DNA of 64,000 nucleotides from Epiperipatus broadwayi (Eukaryota; Onychophora; Udeonychophora; Euonychophora; Peripatidae). The position numbers were made by a program, and so were the translations under genes. The stretch covers positions 1,466,413-1,530,412 of the forward strand of contig JAQFVV010012512.1 of the NCBI GenBank assembly GCA_028023455.1, written 5' to 3'. This document shows positions 33,880 to 47,534 of this stretch, piece by piece. Every line of letters starts with the position of its first letter. The stretch's first letter is position 1. The notes beneath the pieces are model-generated. The model was not told the DNA's origin. It was given only the letters and a program-made list of their open reading frames with translations, and did no database searches.

Positions 33880-35470
33880 ATGCTAATTAATGTGGTGGAA
33901 AAGAATAATAAAAATAGAAAGGATAATAAAAGATATGGATATAAAGTGAATTATAAAAATAAGTTAGAAAAATACATAATAAAAGTAGAACAAAGGAAAC
34001 CTTTGTTGGGAATGAATATAAGGATTGTTGTGATGAAGCAGAGAAAGTCGCGAATAGGAATTCAGGTGAGAGTATTCAGAAGAATAAAAAATAATAGAAA
34101 AGTGAGAATTAGTGAAAGTATAAAAGATAATATAAAAGCACTAGAGAATATAAATATGCTATGAAAACAAAGAAAATGGAAAAGATGTTAATATTAAAAG
34201 GAAAAAACTATTTAAATAAAAAGAAGTTGGCTAAAATATATAATTAAAGAGAGAGAATGAAATCAAATAGTAAATTATTGGAAGATATTAATAAAAGTGG
34301 AAGAGATGAAAATAAAAAATTTTGAAAATATATTAAAAGAAGGAATGTAGGTGAGAAAAAATAGTATTACTAAATGGTGAGGAGAAAACTATAGTTCTAG
34401 AGAAGAATTAGAGTCAATCATAATTATAGTAAGTATGTAATGGATATAGAAAAGATATTATATTAGACAGTGAAGGACAGAATGATAAAAATCATAAAAG
34501 GACAAAGTAATGAAAATATTAGTTTTACAAAAAATGAATTGAATGAGGCAGGAAAAAAGTTTTAAAAATGGGAAGGAAAAAGATTTAGATGAATGGGCAG
34601 CAAGGCTGGGGATGAATTTGGGAAATAGGCAAAATTAAATCTATTATCATGCTTTAATAAGATGACACAGAAGATAGTATTCCCAAATAGCTGTAATAAT
34701 ACAAGAGTGATAAATAAAAAGGTAAAGACCATAGAAAAATAAATAATTATAGACTGGTGATAATGTCTGTGTTGTATATATAGTGGCTGGAAGAGTGCAA
34801 AATGGATGGAAGAAAATAATATAATGGGAGAAATTCAAGATGGTTTTACAATGGATAGGCATATAGGAGATAATTTATTCGTAGTCACACAACTTATAAA
34901 AATGAAAAGAAATACAGGTAGGCAGTTATGTATAATCTTTATAGATATAGAGAAGGCATATGTTAGAGTAAATTAGACATAGATTATGGGTAGGTTTAAT
35001 AAATTTGGAAATGAATGGGACTTTAATGGATCTTATTAAGAGATTGTATGAAAATAATTATATGTTTCAATTAAGAAACATAGAATTAGAGTTAAAAATG
35101 AATTGGGACTAAGACAAACATATTCTATATCATTTATTTTGTTTTTGTTATATTTGAGAAAAATGGAAAAGGCAATAGAAACATTAGAAAATGGTATACA
35201 GATACCATTAGTAGATGGCAAAGAGGTGTATACATTTTTCAGGTCTTTTAATTGCTGATATTTTCTTATGCATAGGAATTAGGAAAGATATGGAAGTTGT
35301 GCTGAAGACCTGTAAAGGAGTAGGTAAGGAGATAGGGATCAAATTTAATGAAGAAAAATCAAATGCAATGATATTAAATGCTGGGAAAAGAGACGTTTTT
35401 TTGAGGGGGGATATAAAAGTTAAGTGTGATGAATAGGTACACCTATTTAAAAAATGTCTTAAGTATTCAG
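33880..35470 (+). pseudogene. Decayed LINE of a second lineage (RT)
   Basis: Frame-hopping translation shows a basic N-terminal stretch, then at 34.75-34.97 kb NYRLVIMSVLYI, WMEENNIMGEIQDGFTMDRH, DNLFVVTQLIKM and LCIIFIDIEKAYVRV (RT fingers and motif A, normally F.DlekAyDrV). Near 35.16 kb it reads LEKMEKAIETLENGIQIP, then a decayed motif C (FADD region reading LIADIFL), and SRKDMEVVLKTCKG-like plus GIKFNEEKSNAMILNAGKR (motif D area). The sequence is unlike the two RTE copies. Many stops; no endonuclease or C terminus recovered. Confidence 0.7.
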
Positions 35471-38400
35471 AGAAATTGCTTGTAGGAATGGGAAAAAATT
35501 GATAAATGAATAGAAAAGAAAGGGACTGATAAGGAAATTGACCATGTTTTCATATAATAAGTAAAAATAAAATGTTCAAATATGGAGGACTATGCATAAA
35601 TTTGTCACTAGTGCTTATTAATAATAGAAAGATGAAGTTTTTTTGTTAACCATGTTAAGAATCTGAATGTTTTTTTGGTGGTACCACTTTAGTGGAATAT
35701 GTGATATGCAGATAGGATTATTGTGTTTAAGAAATTTATATTATTATCTATATCCATAAATATGATAGTGCTGTTGATGAGAGCTCATTTATGCAATTAG
35801 CATGTTCATCTCTCTAATCAATAATGGAATGATTTCTCATTAATAAGAAGGTCTACAAACTCCACCTGAAAATTTATAAACTATATGGGCCTCAAAAGGA
35901 ATTGAGGCATTAGTCTTGGATAGAATGTTAGCATTTAATTTTATTTAATAGTATACATTGAAACAGTAAGATTTGCATTCGAATCTTAAGTTTCAACTTT
36001 TCTGTCGTCTCTCACCCACTAACCTATCCTGCCCAAATTTAAACCTTTTTGATATCGAATTGTGTGTGTAGCAATATTAAAAATGTATAAATATATGTAA
36101 AATCCACCATAAACACACACACATTTCGATAACAAATTTAAGGCAATAGATAAAAATAATTAATGTAATTTGTATTTTTTTTTAGTATATAAAAATATAT
36201 AATTTTAATCATTTATTTTAAATTATAATGTTCGTTATTTATTGCTTTGTTTAAATTTCATTTAATAATAATTTTAGAAATTTGATTGTAATATTTAATT
36301 AAAAGTAAAAATAATCGTATGTTCCCTTTTGTAATTGAAATTTTAAAAGTAACGATAGGTGAGAGATAATAGATTAATTAAAAAAAAAAATTCCCTAAAA
36401 TCTAATTACAAAAATGTAAATGTAAAATTAAATGTGAACAATAGAAATGCAGCTTTCTAGATTAATTAAACTTAGAAGTATGCATTGATTATCCTCGGGG
36501 CAAATGAGCGGATCCAAAAATAAAATATAACAAAAAGTAAAAAGATAAGATCAAGAAGGGAGGACATTTTGAACTTTCTAAGAACTTTCAAATTAAATTT
36601 TAGCTGTGCTCTCGATCAGTTGAGAGTCTCCAAGATCGTAAATTAATTTACCTGCCACAGTATGGTCGAATAGAAAGTGCCCAGACTATTCTCCTTCTGG
36701 AGATGGCCTATCATATGCTGAACCTTCCCATTGCCCTCCGTAAAATCAACCATGAAGATCTGCTGCCCAAACAATTATAAAGCTGCTGCTGATGTTAAAA
36801 TCAATGAATAATCAAAATGCTGGAAAGAACTGCTACTTCTGAAATCATGAACAATTTGCTACTGACTACTGAATTTGAAAACTTTGTATAAACAGATACC
36901 TCTACTACCCAAGCTCTAGAGTACTCTAAATTAATAATCACGCTATAGCTCATTCTCTATATAACTTGTAAACTATAACTTGTAAAACAATAATTTGTAA
37001 AACTGAATCTATTTATTAATCCCTGCTGTAAATTTCTTTAATAATCTAGCTTGCCTAACTCTATCTTTCTTGGGTACTTATTTCTAAAATTTACATTTTT
37101 ATTATCTAATTATAGCATGCTCATAATTTTTTAAATATAAATCCATGATTGCTTGAAACAGTGGATGCATGTCAAATTCTCATTAATATTTACTTCCATG
37201 AATTACTTAATATTTTCATATAAATGGACACGCAGTCAATGCTTCATTTATTGTAATGCAGGGTCTACTACTTATCAAATGGCTGACATATTAGTTATTA
37301 ATACTCACCCAGCTTACCTATTGTTTTATATTTTATTAAGTTTTTAAGTAATAATTCCGGAAATTGCATTTCTTTGAGAATCAAAAACATTCTTTATTAA
37401 ATGTTGATGATGTAGGGCCAAGTTATAAAATATATTAAATCTTAGCAGAATAGTCTGTATATTATACGTGTTATGTTTAAGAGATGCGATGACCTATTAT
37501 AAGCCTTGGATACTCCGGATTCTATAGGATTTAAATTAATTCCAGTCGTCCTACACAAGTGGACAAATAAATGTTCCGTAGGGCTTGACAAATGTCACGC
37601 AGCCAAGAAGCAATCATGGCACAAACCACTTGCCCCTGGTTATGCTTATGTGACACCTTATCTCTTTGGACCTATGGCAAATGCCAGCCTGTTGTTCTAA
37701 ACTCATCCATGGCTTCGCAGTTTCAATATTCTGCCACCCGCATATCACCTTTCTAGACATACCACGTGTTTCTTCATATTAACTTTATTATTCAATGTAT
37801 AACTCCATCTCTGCATTAGCGACATAATTCACTCTCAAATAAATTTCTGTCCATAGTAATTAATAAATATCTTATTTAAATAAATAAATATATGTCCACC
37901 ATTATTATAATAAATCCTCATTTAGACTCTTACATTGCAAAGTAATAAATCCCTGAAGGCATGCTCTTGAAATACTTGCTCGAGAATTTTAGGTAGCTAG
38001 ATTATGTCAGCTAAATAAATAATGTATATCTTTGTAAACATAACAGTATTGGAAAATCCCGCTACTGAAATTTTAAATCTAATCAAATATTATTAGTTAA
38101 ATGATTTATTACAAACTATTCTAAATAAATAATTTTAAACTATACATCTGCCATTACATCTTTATTTGATCGATACCCATTCCATATAATATTTCCTTGA
38201 TTCTGTAAAATATAAATATTTAATATTAGTGTTATTATTGGCTAACTCGAAAATAAATTCTTGAATCTCTTGCATCTCCCTGATCACTATGCCTAAGGAA
38301 ATATTTACTAATGTAGCACCAGATGCATTGTTTCGTAGATTGTATTGTGGAACCGATAAACTATGATCGGACTTAGTACTACGAGTGGCTTTGCTACCTA

Positions 38401-39469
38401 GATGGTGCTGCATTTGTGTAGTGGTCGAATTCTGCACAATGTTATTGAACCAGACAAGTCTGACCGTTACAACATTGGTTTTATATTATAACATTTTAGA
38501 ATACATCCAATACTGTCAGTAGTCTCATATAAAGCATATACTAAGAGTAATGTTTTTTCTTTTATTTTTTTATTAAAATGGTTTTGGGTGACATTAAAAC
38601 ATTGTTATAATTTCATTATTATGAGAATTAGCTAATTGACTAGACATTATTTACCTAAAAGATTGATTACTCCAATAAAAAAGTTTTGGCATTAGAAAAC
38701 ATTTGAGCAGTGAGCAGATCAGAAGAAAATTGTTAGTATCTATCTATGTGTATTCTTATTTTTGAAAAGGGAAAATTGAAGATTATTCTGTTTTTGGTGA
38801 GAAATACATAAAGTTAAAAAATTTTAACCTATTTCTGATTTCATTATAAATTTAATACGAGATTCAATAGTTTTAATGTGAGAAGAAATTATAGTTTATC
38901 TTTACTATGTAAGACTCCAACAAACTAAAATCAGAGAAGTTATTGAGATCCTTGAAAGGCCTGATTGTAGCAAGGAATGTAATGTCATTACACCCTTTCA
39001 ACCTTCTATTTCAAATATTTTTTAATTCATTAATATCAATACTTTCTAACTTTTATTACTTCATATTATTTTATTATCCATCATAATTGCACTACCACTT
39101 TTACATTTTTTAAAAAAATATATTCTGTACTATTGATTATTTCCTTCATCTTGTTATACACCATTGCCTTTACAATGCTCTTCATAATATTTACTACACA
39201 GTGGTGGCTGATACAACCAGTTACTACTTTGATATAATAATACTAAGAATGTATTATGTATTATAAACCAGATAATATATAATTTGTATATGCATAGTAT
39301 TATTTTCAGAAGTTTTCATGTAATAAAAATATAACTAAATAGCTGACATTTCAGTAGAATAACAAGTACTTTTCTTTATGCTTCTTCTTTTTCATATCAT
39401 AAGAATGTTTGTGAACCAGTACATCACGTGATGACCATTTCTTATGCTTTCACAAACTGTCTACCCAGA
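35471..39469. other. ~4 kb with no recognised gene
   Basis: Mostly AT-rich. Two patches are less AT-biased. 36.56-37.05 kb contains no long frame. 37.5-38.47 kb contains short frames on both strands (a 91-residue minus-strand frame at 38,162-38,437 with PQYNLRN) that match no family I know and may be a decayed element. I do not call genes here. Confidence 0.45.
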
Positions 39470-40170
39470 AGTTAAACTCCATTTAGTAGCCACCAGTGCA
39501 TGACAGAGTAATCAATGGATGCAATGAGGTTTGTGCATAAAATCTCTATCTAGTGCCTACTTATCTAATATCTCCAGACTACTTTCCACTCCAGCTTGTA
39601 GCTTTTATCACTGAGGATCTGAGAGCACTGCACCTCGATCTTAGAATCAAATGTAACACTCTAGAAGCCACCTTTTACCTTATTAGCTAACTATAAAACT
39701 TTGGGCAAAATGAAAATATAATATTTTCAATTCAAGCTTATTAGCTTGTTTAGATCTGAACTCAGTTCAGGATTCATACATTTTGGTGTCTTTGTTTCTT
39801 TAATAACCAGAGTCACCATAATCATATTGAGCAGGATTGGTGTTAAACCACTAAACATCACATGATCATCATTTTTATGTTTACCCAAACTGTTTACACA
39901 GAGGCTAAACACTCCATACAGTAGCATCAGCAGTGCAAGCCAGAGTAATCAATGGATGCAAGGTTTGTGCACAAAATCTCTATCTAGTAGCTACTCACCT
40001 AATATTACCAGACTAGTTTTCAGGTCCAAGGCTCCTCACAGATGAAAGCCACAAACTGGAAACTAGTCCAGGGATATTGGATAAGTAGGCATTAGATAGG
40101 GATTTTATGCACAAACCTTATACTCTTGTTTACATTAGTGATGCTACTATATGGAGAGTTTAGCCTCTGT
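39470..40170. repeat. Dispersed repeat A cluster
   Basis: Blocks such as AGAGTAATCAATGGATGCAA, GGTTTGTGCA(T/C)AAAATC and TCTCTATCTAGT occur directly at ~39.51 and ~39.94 kb and inverted at ~40.08-40.16 kb. The consensus also includes TGAACTCAGTTCAG and ATACATTTTGGTG. Further copies are at 19.9, 49.3-49.75 and 54.56-54.85 kb. Non-coding. Confidence 0.75.
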
Positions 40171-40195
40171 GTAAAAATGTGTATGTGTAATACTT

Positions 40196-40600
40196 TTCTC
40201 AGAGCTTCTTCTTTCTCAAATTATAAGAATGTGTGTGATGAGATTTAAAGTCATTATTTTTTTCTTTTATTTTCTTATTTTTAAATTCTACTGATTGAGA
40301 AGTTTTAAAAAAATATTTATCATCCAATAGCTTTTTCCAAGTATTGCTATTTTTTAATTCACGCTTTTTATTTGTGCTCTTAGGCATTTTAAAAATGTCT
40401 ATAGCTTGCTTTAGTGGTCTCTGGTCATATTGTTAAACTTTTGATAGAATATGTGTTTTATTCTATAAGTGGACTGTTTAATGTATGAATGTAAACATAC
40501 TGTACATGGAATTTTATAAACACCATGGGACTCCAAAGGAATTTTATCTTTAGGGTGTAGAAATACTTCTTGTTTTAAATGTAGTATATATTATTTTTTT
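40196..40600 (-). pseudogene. Penelope-like C-terminal fragment
   Basis: The minus strand reads SHGVYKIPCTVCLHSYI near 40.53 kb, a GIY-YIG domain start with both Cys retained. Farther down, a 62-residue frame (40,387-40,199) ends SHHTHSYNLRKKKL. The middle of the endonuclease domain is scrambled. The C-terminal part is repeated inverted at 40,735-40,860. Confidence 0.55.
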
Positions 40601-40734
40601 AAAATACATTACACATTCTGACAAAAATTGAACCATTATGACCAGACTTCTAAGGAAAACTATAAAGATTTTTAAAAGATCTAAAGCATAAATTAAAAGT
40701 GTGAATTAAAGAAAATTAACAAATTGTAAAAAGT

Positions 40735-40860
40735 TATTGGAGGATAAAATACTTTTTAAAACTTCTCAACCAATAATTTGACAATGAGGAGAAAATAAAA
40801 AATGATTTAAAGCCTCACCACACACATTCTTATGATTTGAGAAAGAACCTCTGGTGAAAA
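40735..40860 (+). repeat. Inverted copy of the preceding PLE tail
   Basis: AAAACTTCTCAACCAATA through CACACACATTCTTATGATTTGAGAAAGA mirrors 40,200-40,330, giving a foldback of the PLE 3' end. Confidence 0.7.
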
Positions 40861-41029
40861 TATTTTTTATTGTACTGAAATAGCAGCTATTACATATTTT
40901 GATTGCAAGGATGCTCCCATAAATAATATTATGAATTCATTTTTTATCCATGAGTATAATCAAAATTACTCCACATTCACAACTCAACCAGACTAGCCAA
41001 GAAAATAAACTGTAAAACATTACCAATGG

Positions 41030-41337
41030 TTTCATTGCTACAAGTAGATTCTCAAGTGTAAAGAAGTATAAAACAATAACATATTTAAACTAAACATTAC
41101 CCACAATTCCACTTACCATCCACTCTTAATATTAAAAGAATTTTTAAACAAGTTAACTGCTTCAGAATCATAAATTTTTAATAATAAATAATATTCTTTA
41201 CTTTTTTATTTCATTTCTCTTAAAGAATACAACCTTAGCTTCATCAAAATTAATACTGTGGCCTGTATCTTTTATATGGATTTATAAAGCAGAACTAAAA
41301 TATTTATTTCTAATTTTACTTTTATATTTGCTATTAG
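41030..41337 (-). pseudogene. Penelope-like element, 3' part (GIY-YIG), split by RTE
   Basis: The minus strand encodes KDTGHSINFDEAKVVFFK at ~41.27-41.22 kb, the second half of the GIY-YIG endonuclease domain, followed by an NEIKK-like helix. It continues, across RTE copy B, the PLE at 44.6-46.4 kb in the correct order and orientation. Confidence 0.65.
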
Positions 41338-41603
41338 CTGAAAGGAGACCCTTTGATTCCTCTTGGAGGCCTTAAAGGAACTGAGCAGGGCAAATTCCTA
41401 ATGTCCACTCCATATGTTCTTGTCGTTGCAGCTGTTATTACTATATGTTTATTCATATAGTATACGAACATGGATGGGCTGCTCACCAACACGCATTAGC
41501 CAGCGTGGTGAGTTTATTGGCTTTTTACCTCTGAGTTTAAGATCAAGAAACACCATGGTCTTTCTTCTCAGTGCCTGATAAGGCAGAATGAATGTTTGTG
41601 TAA

Positions 41604-44582
41604 ATGATAAAGATTTTCCCCAATTATACAATTATGACAGACAAAAATAAAGCATGGCCCTTAATCCCAGGAGGCTGTAAAGTCACCAACCGCTGCCTTG
41701 GTTGGTGGCCGAAGGCGGAGGGTGCTAAGAATATCCTGGAGGCGGACCCAGGCTGCCATTTGATGACGACTTTTTATTTAGGTACTTACAACTGCAGATC
41801 ACTTTCAAGTGAAGGAAGATTGCAAGAATTAGAAGAAGAACTCTCTTATATTAAATGGGATATTATTGGACTTTGTGAAGTTAGAAGAAAAGGTGAAGAG
41901 ACAATTGATTTAAAAAGTGGACATATGCTCTATTATAAAGGCACAAATATTGGAAATACAAGTGGAGTAGGATTCATTATAAATAAAAAGTGGAAGAACA
42001 ATATTGTGGAGATTGATGGTGTATCAGACAGAGTGGCAAGATTAGTTATACAACTTAATAGCAGATATCAAATGCAGATAATTCAGGTTTATGCCCCAAC
42101 AAGTTCTCACAGTGATGAAGTAGTAGAAGATTTTTATATGGATGTACAAAAGGCTTTTGATCAGAGTAAACAACATTTTAAAATTGTTATGGGAGATTTT
42201 AATGCTAGAATTGGTAAACAAATGAAAGATGAAAGTGTTGTAGGTAATTTTGGTTATGGTAATAGAAATGAGAGAGGACATAGACTTGTGGAGTTTACAG
42301 AGAAGGAAAAACTTTATATTATGAATTCTTTTTTTGAGAAAAATGTTAGAAGGAAATGGACATGGAAGCACCCAAATGAAGGTACAGCAGAATTGGATTA
42401 TATTTTGACTAACAGGAAATACATATTTCAAGATTGTAATGTTCTTAATAAATTTAACACAGGAAGTGATCATCGATTAGTAAGGGGTAAGATACATGTT
42501 AATGTAAAACTAGAGAGACAAAAATTATTAAGAAAAACAATATTTACAGTTGATACTCCTAATCTTCAGAAACATTCTAATGAATTTAAATTAGAACTTA
42601 CAAATCGGTTTCAAGTATTAGTAGATTTTGAACATGATTCAGATTTGAATGAAATTAATATGAAAATAACTGATACACTTTTAAAAACTGCAACAAAGAT
42701 AGCTGGTAGAAAAAAGCAGCAATTGACTAATAAAATTTCTACTGAGACTCGAGAACTTATGAAGAAAAGAAGGAATATGAAGATATGCAAGAATGATGCA
42801 TTAAAAAGAATTGAATATCTCGAATTTTGTAAAATGGTGCGGAAAAGAGTTGAAAATGATATAAGAAAGTATAACTGTGAACTAGCAAGAAAAGCTGTAG
42901 AAGAAAATAAAAGTCTTAAGAATGTAAAACAACATTTTGGTATTGGTAGGAAATTTATATCTGCAATAAGGAAAAAAGATGGAATTATTACTAAAAAGAG
43001 GGATGACATTATGAAATTGGTAGAAGATTTTTATCAAGAATTATATAGTAATAAAGAACAAGTACCTCCTATATCTATTACATCTTCCGAATTGCCCAGA
43101 ATTTTAAATGAAGAAGTGAGAAATGCAATTAAATGTATGAAAAAAGGAAAGGCTCCAGGTAATGATGGAATTATAATTGATATATTAAAAGAAGCAGGTG
43201 AAGAAACAGAAAAATATTAGCAAAGTTATATACCAAATGTCTAAATGATAAAGATGTACCGGATGATTGGAAGAATGCAGTAATAATATTAATATTTAAA
43301 AAAGGTGATAAAGAAGATATTAGAAATTACAGACCTATCAGCCTTTTATCAGTTTTATATAAAAATTTTACCAAGATAATTACAACTCGTCTACAGAGAA
43401 CCTTGGATTTTCACCAACCAAGAGAACAAGCTGGATTTAAAAGTGGTTTTAGTACAGTAGATCATATTCAAGTATTGAGAGAAGTTATAGAAAGGACAAA
43501 TGAATATGAGTTGTCATTATGTTTTGGATTTGTAGATTATGAAAAGGCATTTGATTCTATAAACATTTCTTCAGTGATTAAAGCATTGGATCATCAAGGT
43601 ATAGATCCAGGATATTGTCATATTTTAAAGAATATTTATAAAAATGCAACAGCAACAATTAGATTACATAATGATACTGGGAAAGTCAACATTGAGAAAG
43701 GTGTAAGACAAGGTGACTCCATATCTCCAAAACTTTTTACAGCAGTGCTGCAAGAAGTATTTTGTGGATTAAAATGGGAAATTAAAGGAGTGAAAGTAAA
43801 TGGAGATTATTTAAGTCATTTAGATTTCGCAGATGATGTAGTTGTTTTTGCAAATAATGCTTCCGAGCTGCAGGAAATGTTGCAGGAGTTATCAGAGGAA
43901 AGTAGGACTAAAGATAAATGTTAAAAAGACTAAAGTAATGTTTAATCGATTTGCTCAAAATATGAAAATAAAGATTGATTATGATGAATTAGAAGAAGTT
44001 AAGAGTTACAAATACCTTGGTCAGATTATTAATACAGATGGAAACATAATAGAGGAAATTAATCATAGAATTAAACTTGGTTGGAGTGCTTTTGGTAGAA
44101 ATAACTTGATATTAAAAGGAAATATGCCTATGTGTTTGAAAAGAAAGGTTTTTAACAAATGTGTTTTACCAGTTCTTACTTATGGATCTGAGACTTGGAC
44201 ACTTAATAGAAGATCAATACAGAGACTTCAGACCACTCAAAGAAGTATGGAGAGATGTATGTTGGGAGTAACAAGAAGAGATCGAAAACGCAATGTATGG
44301 GTAAGAGAACAAACAGGTGTTACTGACCTCATTGAAAAAATTAAAAGATTGAAGTGGAGTTGGGCTGGACATATTGCTAGAAGAGATGATAATAGATGGA
44401 CAATTGAAATTTTAAACTGGATTCCAAGAGATTGTAAAAGACCCAGAAGGAGACCACATGTAAGATGGATGGATGAAATAATAAAATGTGTAGGGGTGAT
44501 GTGGAGAAGAGAAGCTAAAGATCGGAGAAGATGGATTAAACTTGGAGAGACCTTCATCCTGCAGTGGATTGATAATGGTTGA
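41604..44582 (+). pseudogene. RTE endonuclease/reverse transcriptase, broken (copy B)
   Basis: Endonuclease and the start of RT are open as one 538-residue frame (41,604-43,220), including VMGDFNARIG, SDHRLV and GKAPGNDGIIIDIL. A one-base loss in an A-run near 43,212 ends the frame. RT resumes at 43,403 with FVDYEKAFDSI, GVRQGDSISPKLF and an intact FADDVVVF. An 8-bp loss between direct GTAGGA repeats near 43,906 then shifts frame into the C-terminal part (TYGSETWTL, WAGHIARRDD), ending at 44,582. An extra C near 41,620 takes the upstream ATG at 41,588 (used in copy A) out of frame. It has fewer lesions than copy A but is still not a single open frame. Confidence 0.9.
41684..41707 (+). other. 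Hairpin with loop inverted relative to copy A
   Basis: CACCAACC-GCTGCCTT-GGTTGGTG. The 8 nt loop is the reverse complement of that in copy A at 9628-9635, with both arms unchanged. Confidence 0.95.
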
Positions 44583-44599
44583 TAATGATGATTCTTTCA

Positions 44600-46400
44600 T
44601 TTATGCTCAAACTATTCTGACCTATATATACCTTCTTACAAAAAAGGATAATATACACTACTCCAGGAATTCTATCAAAAATTACCTTTGTATTATTTAC
44701 TAAATTATACCCCCCTTTTAAGCAATTTTCTTATTCCAAACAAATTCCCATTTTTCTTTACGACAAATATTATTACTATTAAATAAAACATTTTTAACAA
44801 ATTTATCCAACACTCAAATTATGTATATAAAATTGATCTTTTTTTAATCAAAACTACCTCACTAGAATTATTTAATCTCTTATTTCTATATCAATAATTT
44901 CTTAAAGCAGCTACTTTATGACACATAGATTGATAAATATCAGGTTTAATTATAAACCTTAACTTTTTACTCTTAACGTAATAACTACATACCAAACAAT
45001 TATTCTTTACATTTCTAATCACTAATAGATCTACAAATTTAATTTAACAAAATATAACTCCCTCTTTCTACCACATATTTTATAGAAGGATAAAACCATC
45101 AAACTTATTTACCAACCCTTCCATTTATCATTTTCAACTACAAACAAATAATGATCCACATATCTAACAAATAACTATAAATATAAACAATTATTTTTAA
45201 TAATAATTTCCTCTTCCAAGTAATTCATATAAACTGAACGAATTAAAGGAGAAATACTACAATCTATTATCCACCCTTCCTTAGTCTTATAAAAATTACT
45301 ATTATAAGTAAAATATGTAGAATCCTTCAATAATAAAAACAAATTTTTAATAACTTTTATTTTATTTTCTTTGATAAAAATCCATGTTTAAACAACGCAG
45401 ACATAAAAACATCAGTACTGGTTAATCTATTAACAGATTGATACATATTCTCAATATCCAAATTACCAAATATCCAATTAGTTTCTATTTTAAATTTCTT
45501 TTTTTCCCCCATGTGTCAAGGCATCAGCGAGGAAGCGAACCCTCAAACCCAGGACAACTGCTTGTAAGGCAGCAATGCTCACTCGGCCACCAATGCTTGA
45601 CTTTTTTAAAATTATTAATCATATTAAAAGCCTCAAAAAATAAAAGAAAGAAAATTTGTAATAACCAAAATCAATAAATATGTTTTTAAAAAAATTATTC
45701 TAAGAATCTAGAAATACCCTCCATAATTCTACCTGTAAAATTCAAAAATTAATCTTAAAGGAAAATCATTTTCGTGAATCTTAATATTCATAAACATCTT
45801 AACTGATATGAAATCATTAGGATAACATCTTATATAATCTACTCTATTAAAAAATTTTAAATTTATCATTTTATTCATAATATCTATTAACCTCCTTTCA
45901 CTCACATCACCAGGATTTTTTTCTATAAACATATATTTACCATTATTTAATTATTTTCTCCCTAAATTCATTTCCTTTCATAATGACAAACCGGTCAACT
46001 TTGTCTTTGTGAGAAATGATCACATCATTAGCAATCTTTTACTCAAAACCAATTGAATGCCTACTTTCTCTGCTCATCACTCTTTTTACTAAATTCAATA
46101 GATGAAATTAGTTCAAAAACTATATTTTTTGAATGAAAAGAAACAAAATTAGACTTATCAGGAATCTCTAATTCTCTATCATTTAACTTAATATCAGAAA
46201 GATTGACAACTTTATTAATAGAATCATTATTCTCAAATACTCTAGCACTGAAATAAACTTTAATCATTTTTCCAAACAACCATTTTAATTTTCTTTTATA
46301 CTTCCTACAATGGGAATTTGACCTATTTATTCTAAACTTCCTTATGAAAAAATTTAAAATTGAATAATTAAAAAAGTGATCTAAGAACATGCCTGCCTAG
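44600..46400 (-). pseudogene. Penelope-like element, N-terminal and RT domains
   Basis: Minus-strand order: YKRKLKWLFGK, VVNLSDIKLNDRELEI and KNIVFELISSIE (46,390-46,061, N-terminal region); MNIKIHENDFPLRLIFEF (45,932-45,729, matching LPKIHK..PLRPIVS); NLDIENMYQSVNRL (~45.45 kb, motif A); YFTYNSNFYKTKEG, SPLIRSVYMNYLEEE and FVRYVDHYLFV (~45.3-45.15 kb, active site YVDD changed to YVDH); FVDLLVIRN and MCHKVAALR (~45.0-44.9 kb). A SINE interrupts at 45.5 kb and RTE copy B cuts off the endonuclease end, which reappears at 41.3 kb. Frameshifts and stops throughout. Confidence 0.8.
45499..45601 (-). mobile_element. tRNA-derived SINE
   Basis: Read on the minus strand: GTCAAGCATTGGTGGCCGAG, TGCTTTACAAGCAGTTGTCC-like middle, GGGTTCGCTTCC B box, ATGACACATGGG and a poly-A tail. 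Inserted within the Penelope-like RT frame. Confidence 0.85.
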
Positions 46401-47534
46401 CCTTGCTGAGCAAACATGGAGTCAATTAATTATTTAGCAATAGCCATGTATATTATTTATTCATGACACTCAAACTTTACACACCATAGGATTTATATGC
46501 CAAATTAGATCACCTCTGATTAATAACATAACTTAAAATTTTACTTTTAATCTTGTAATCATCATCTAATTTAATAACTAGTTAATCTTTAATGTTTCAG
46601 TCATGATCGTAAACATGAACTCTATATTACAATGTATATTTTACTTTTTGTGCAAATAAAGATTATTTTGAAAAAAAAAAAAAAATCTTGCCTCTTATCT
46701 AAACAATGCCTATTTCTTTCATATTCATAAAAAAAATTGTAAAACATAACAAAATTTTCTTTCAAAAAAACTATTCAAAATATATGTTGTAAATTGAAAA
46801 CTAAATTCTTTCAAAAAAACTATTCATAATATATGTTTGTAAATTGAAAACTAAATTCTGATTTTTAAACAACTTTCAATTCTTTTTAAAACCAATAATA
46901 CAACTTCTAGGAAAAACATTAAACTTCCAACATTTTTTAAGAAAATAAATCTGCCATCTTAAAGAGTCTATCCTATAACTCAATCTATATATATATAATA
47001 AATACTAGTCTATTTATTAATCTGCATTCAAAATAGGTTATATTTACCCATTTAAGGAGATTTATTTAATCTCCTTTGTGTTAATAATTTTAGTCTGTGT
47101 GGTCAAGCTGCAATCTTTAATATTTATATGAATATATTGGTCCATAAAGAAAGGTGGGATTTTATTTTCATTGTTAAAAGGGAGTAGTCATGACAACCGA
47201 TTGTGATTGGTGATTTTTATTATATTAGGATTGCCTAAATGTTGACTGGTTTTAATGATTATATATATAATTATATAATATTAGAATACTAGTTAAAATA
47301 AATGTATACTAAAATTCTCTCATAATTATGGTTTCATCTATTAGTAAATAAACTTTCTTAAGTAAAACTCAAAAAAGATACAAACCCATATAGAGTGGAG
47401 CTGCAAACTATGTGATTTCAATTATATACTAACCAAATAAAAATGTAAATAAACAAAAATGTAAATAAATAAATAAAAAACTTAAAATTGACAAGTTTTA
47501 TGATATTCAGCCAATTTTTTTCTCTGAATGTCAT
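46401..47534. other. No gene; short tandem repeat
   Basis: AT-rich. About two copies of a ~53 bp unit (CTTTCAAAAAAACTATTCA..ATATATG..TTGTAAATTGAAAACTA) lie at 46,757-46,858. A-run at 46,671-46,684. Confidence 0.55.

Larger units (their letters stand above)
41338..44592 (+). mobile_element. RTE-clade LINE, copy B, near full length
   Basis: Starts CTGAAAGGAGACCCTTTGAT and ends TTGATAATGATGATT. It is near identical to copy A with the same 5' leader. It is inserted into a minus-strand Penelope-like element. Target-site duplication is not evident. Confidence 0.9.

Noticed and set aside
38162-38437. 91-residue minus-strand frame with PQYNLRN
   Set aside because: No recognised domain and no supporting context; may be an LTR-element scrap, but I could not find LTRs, a primer site or RT motifs nearby.
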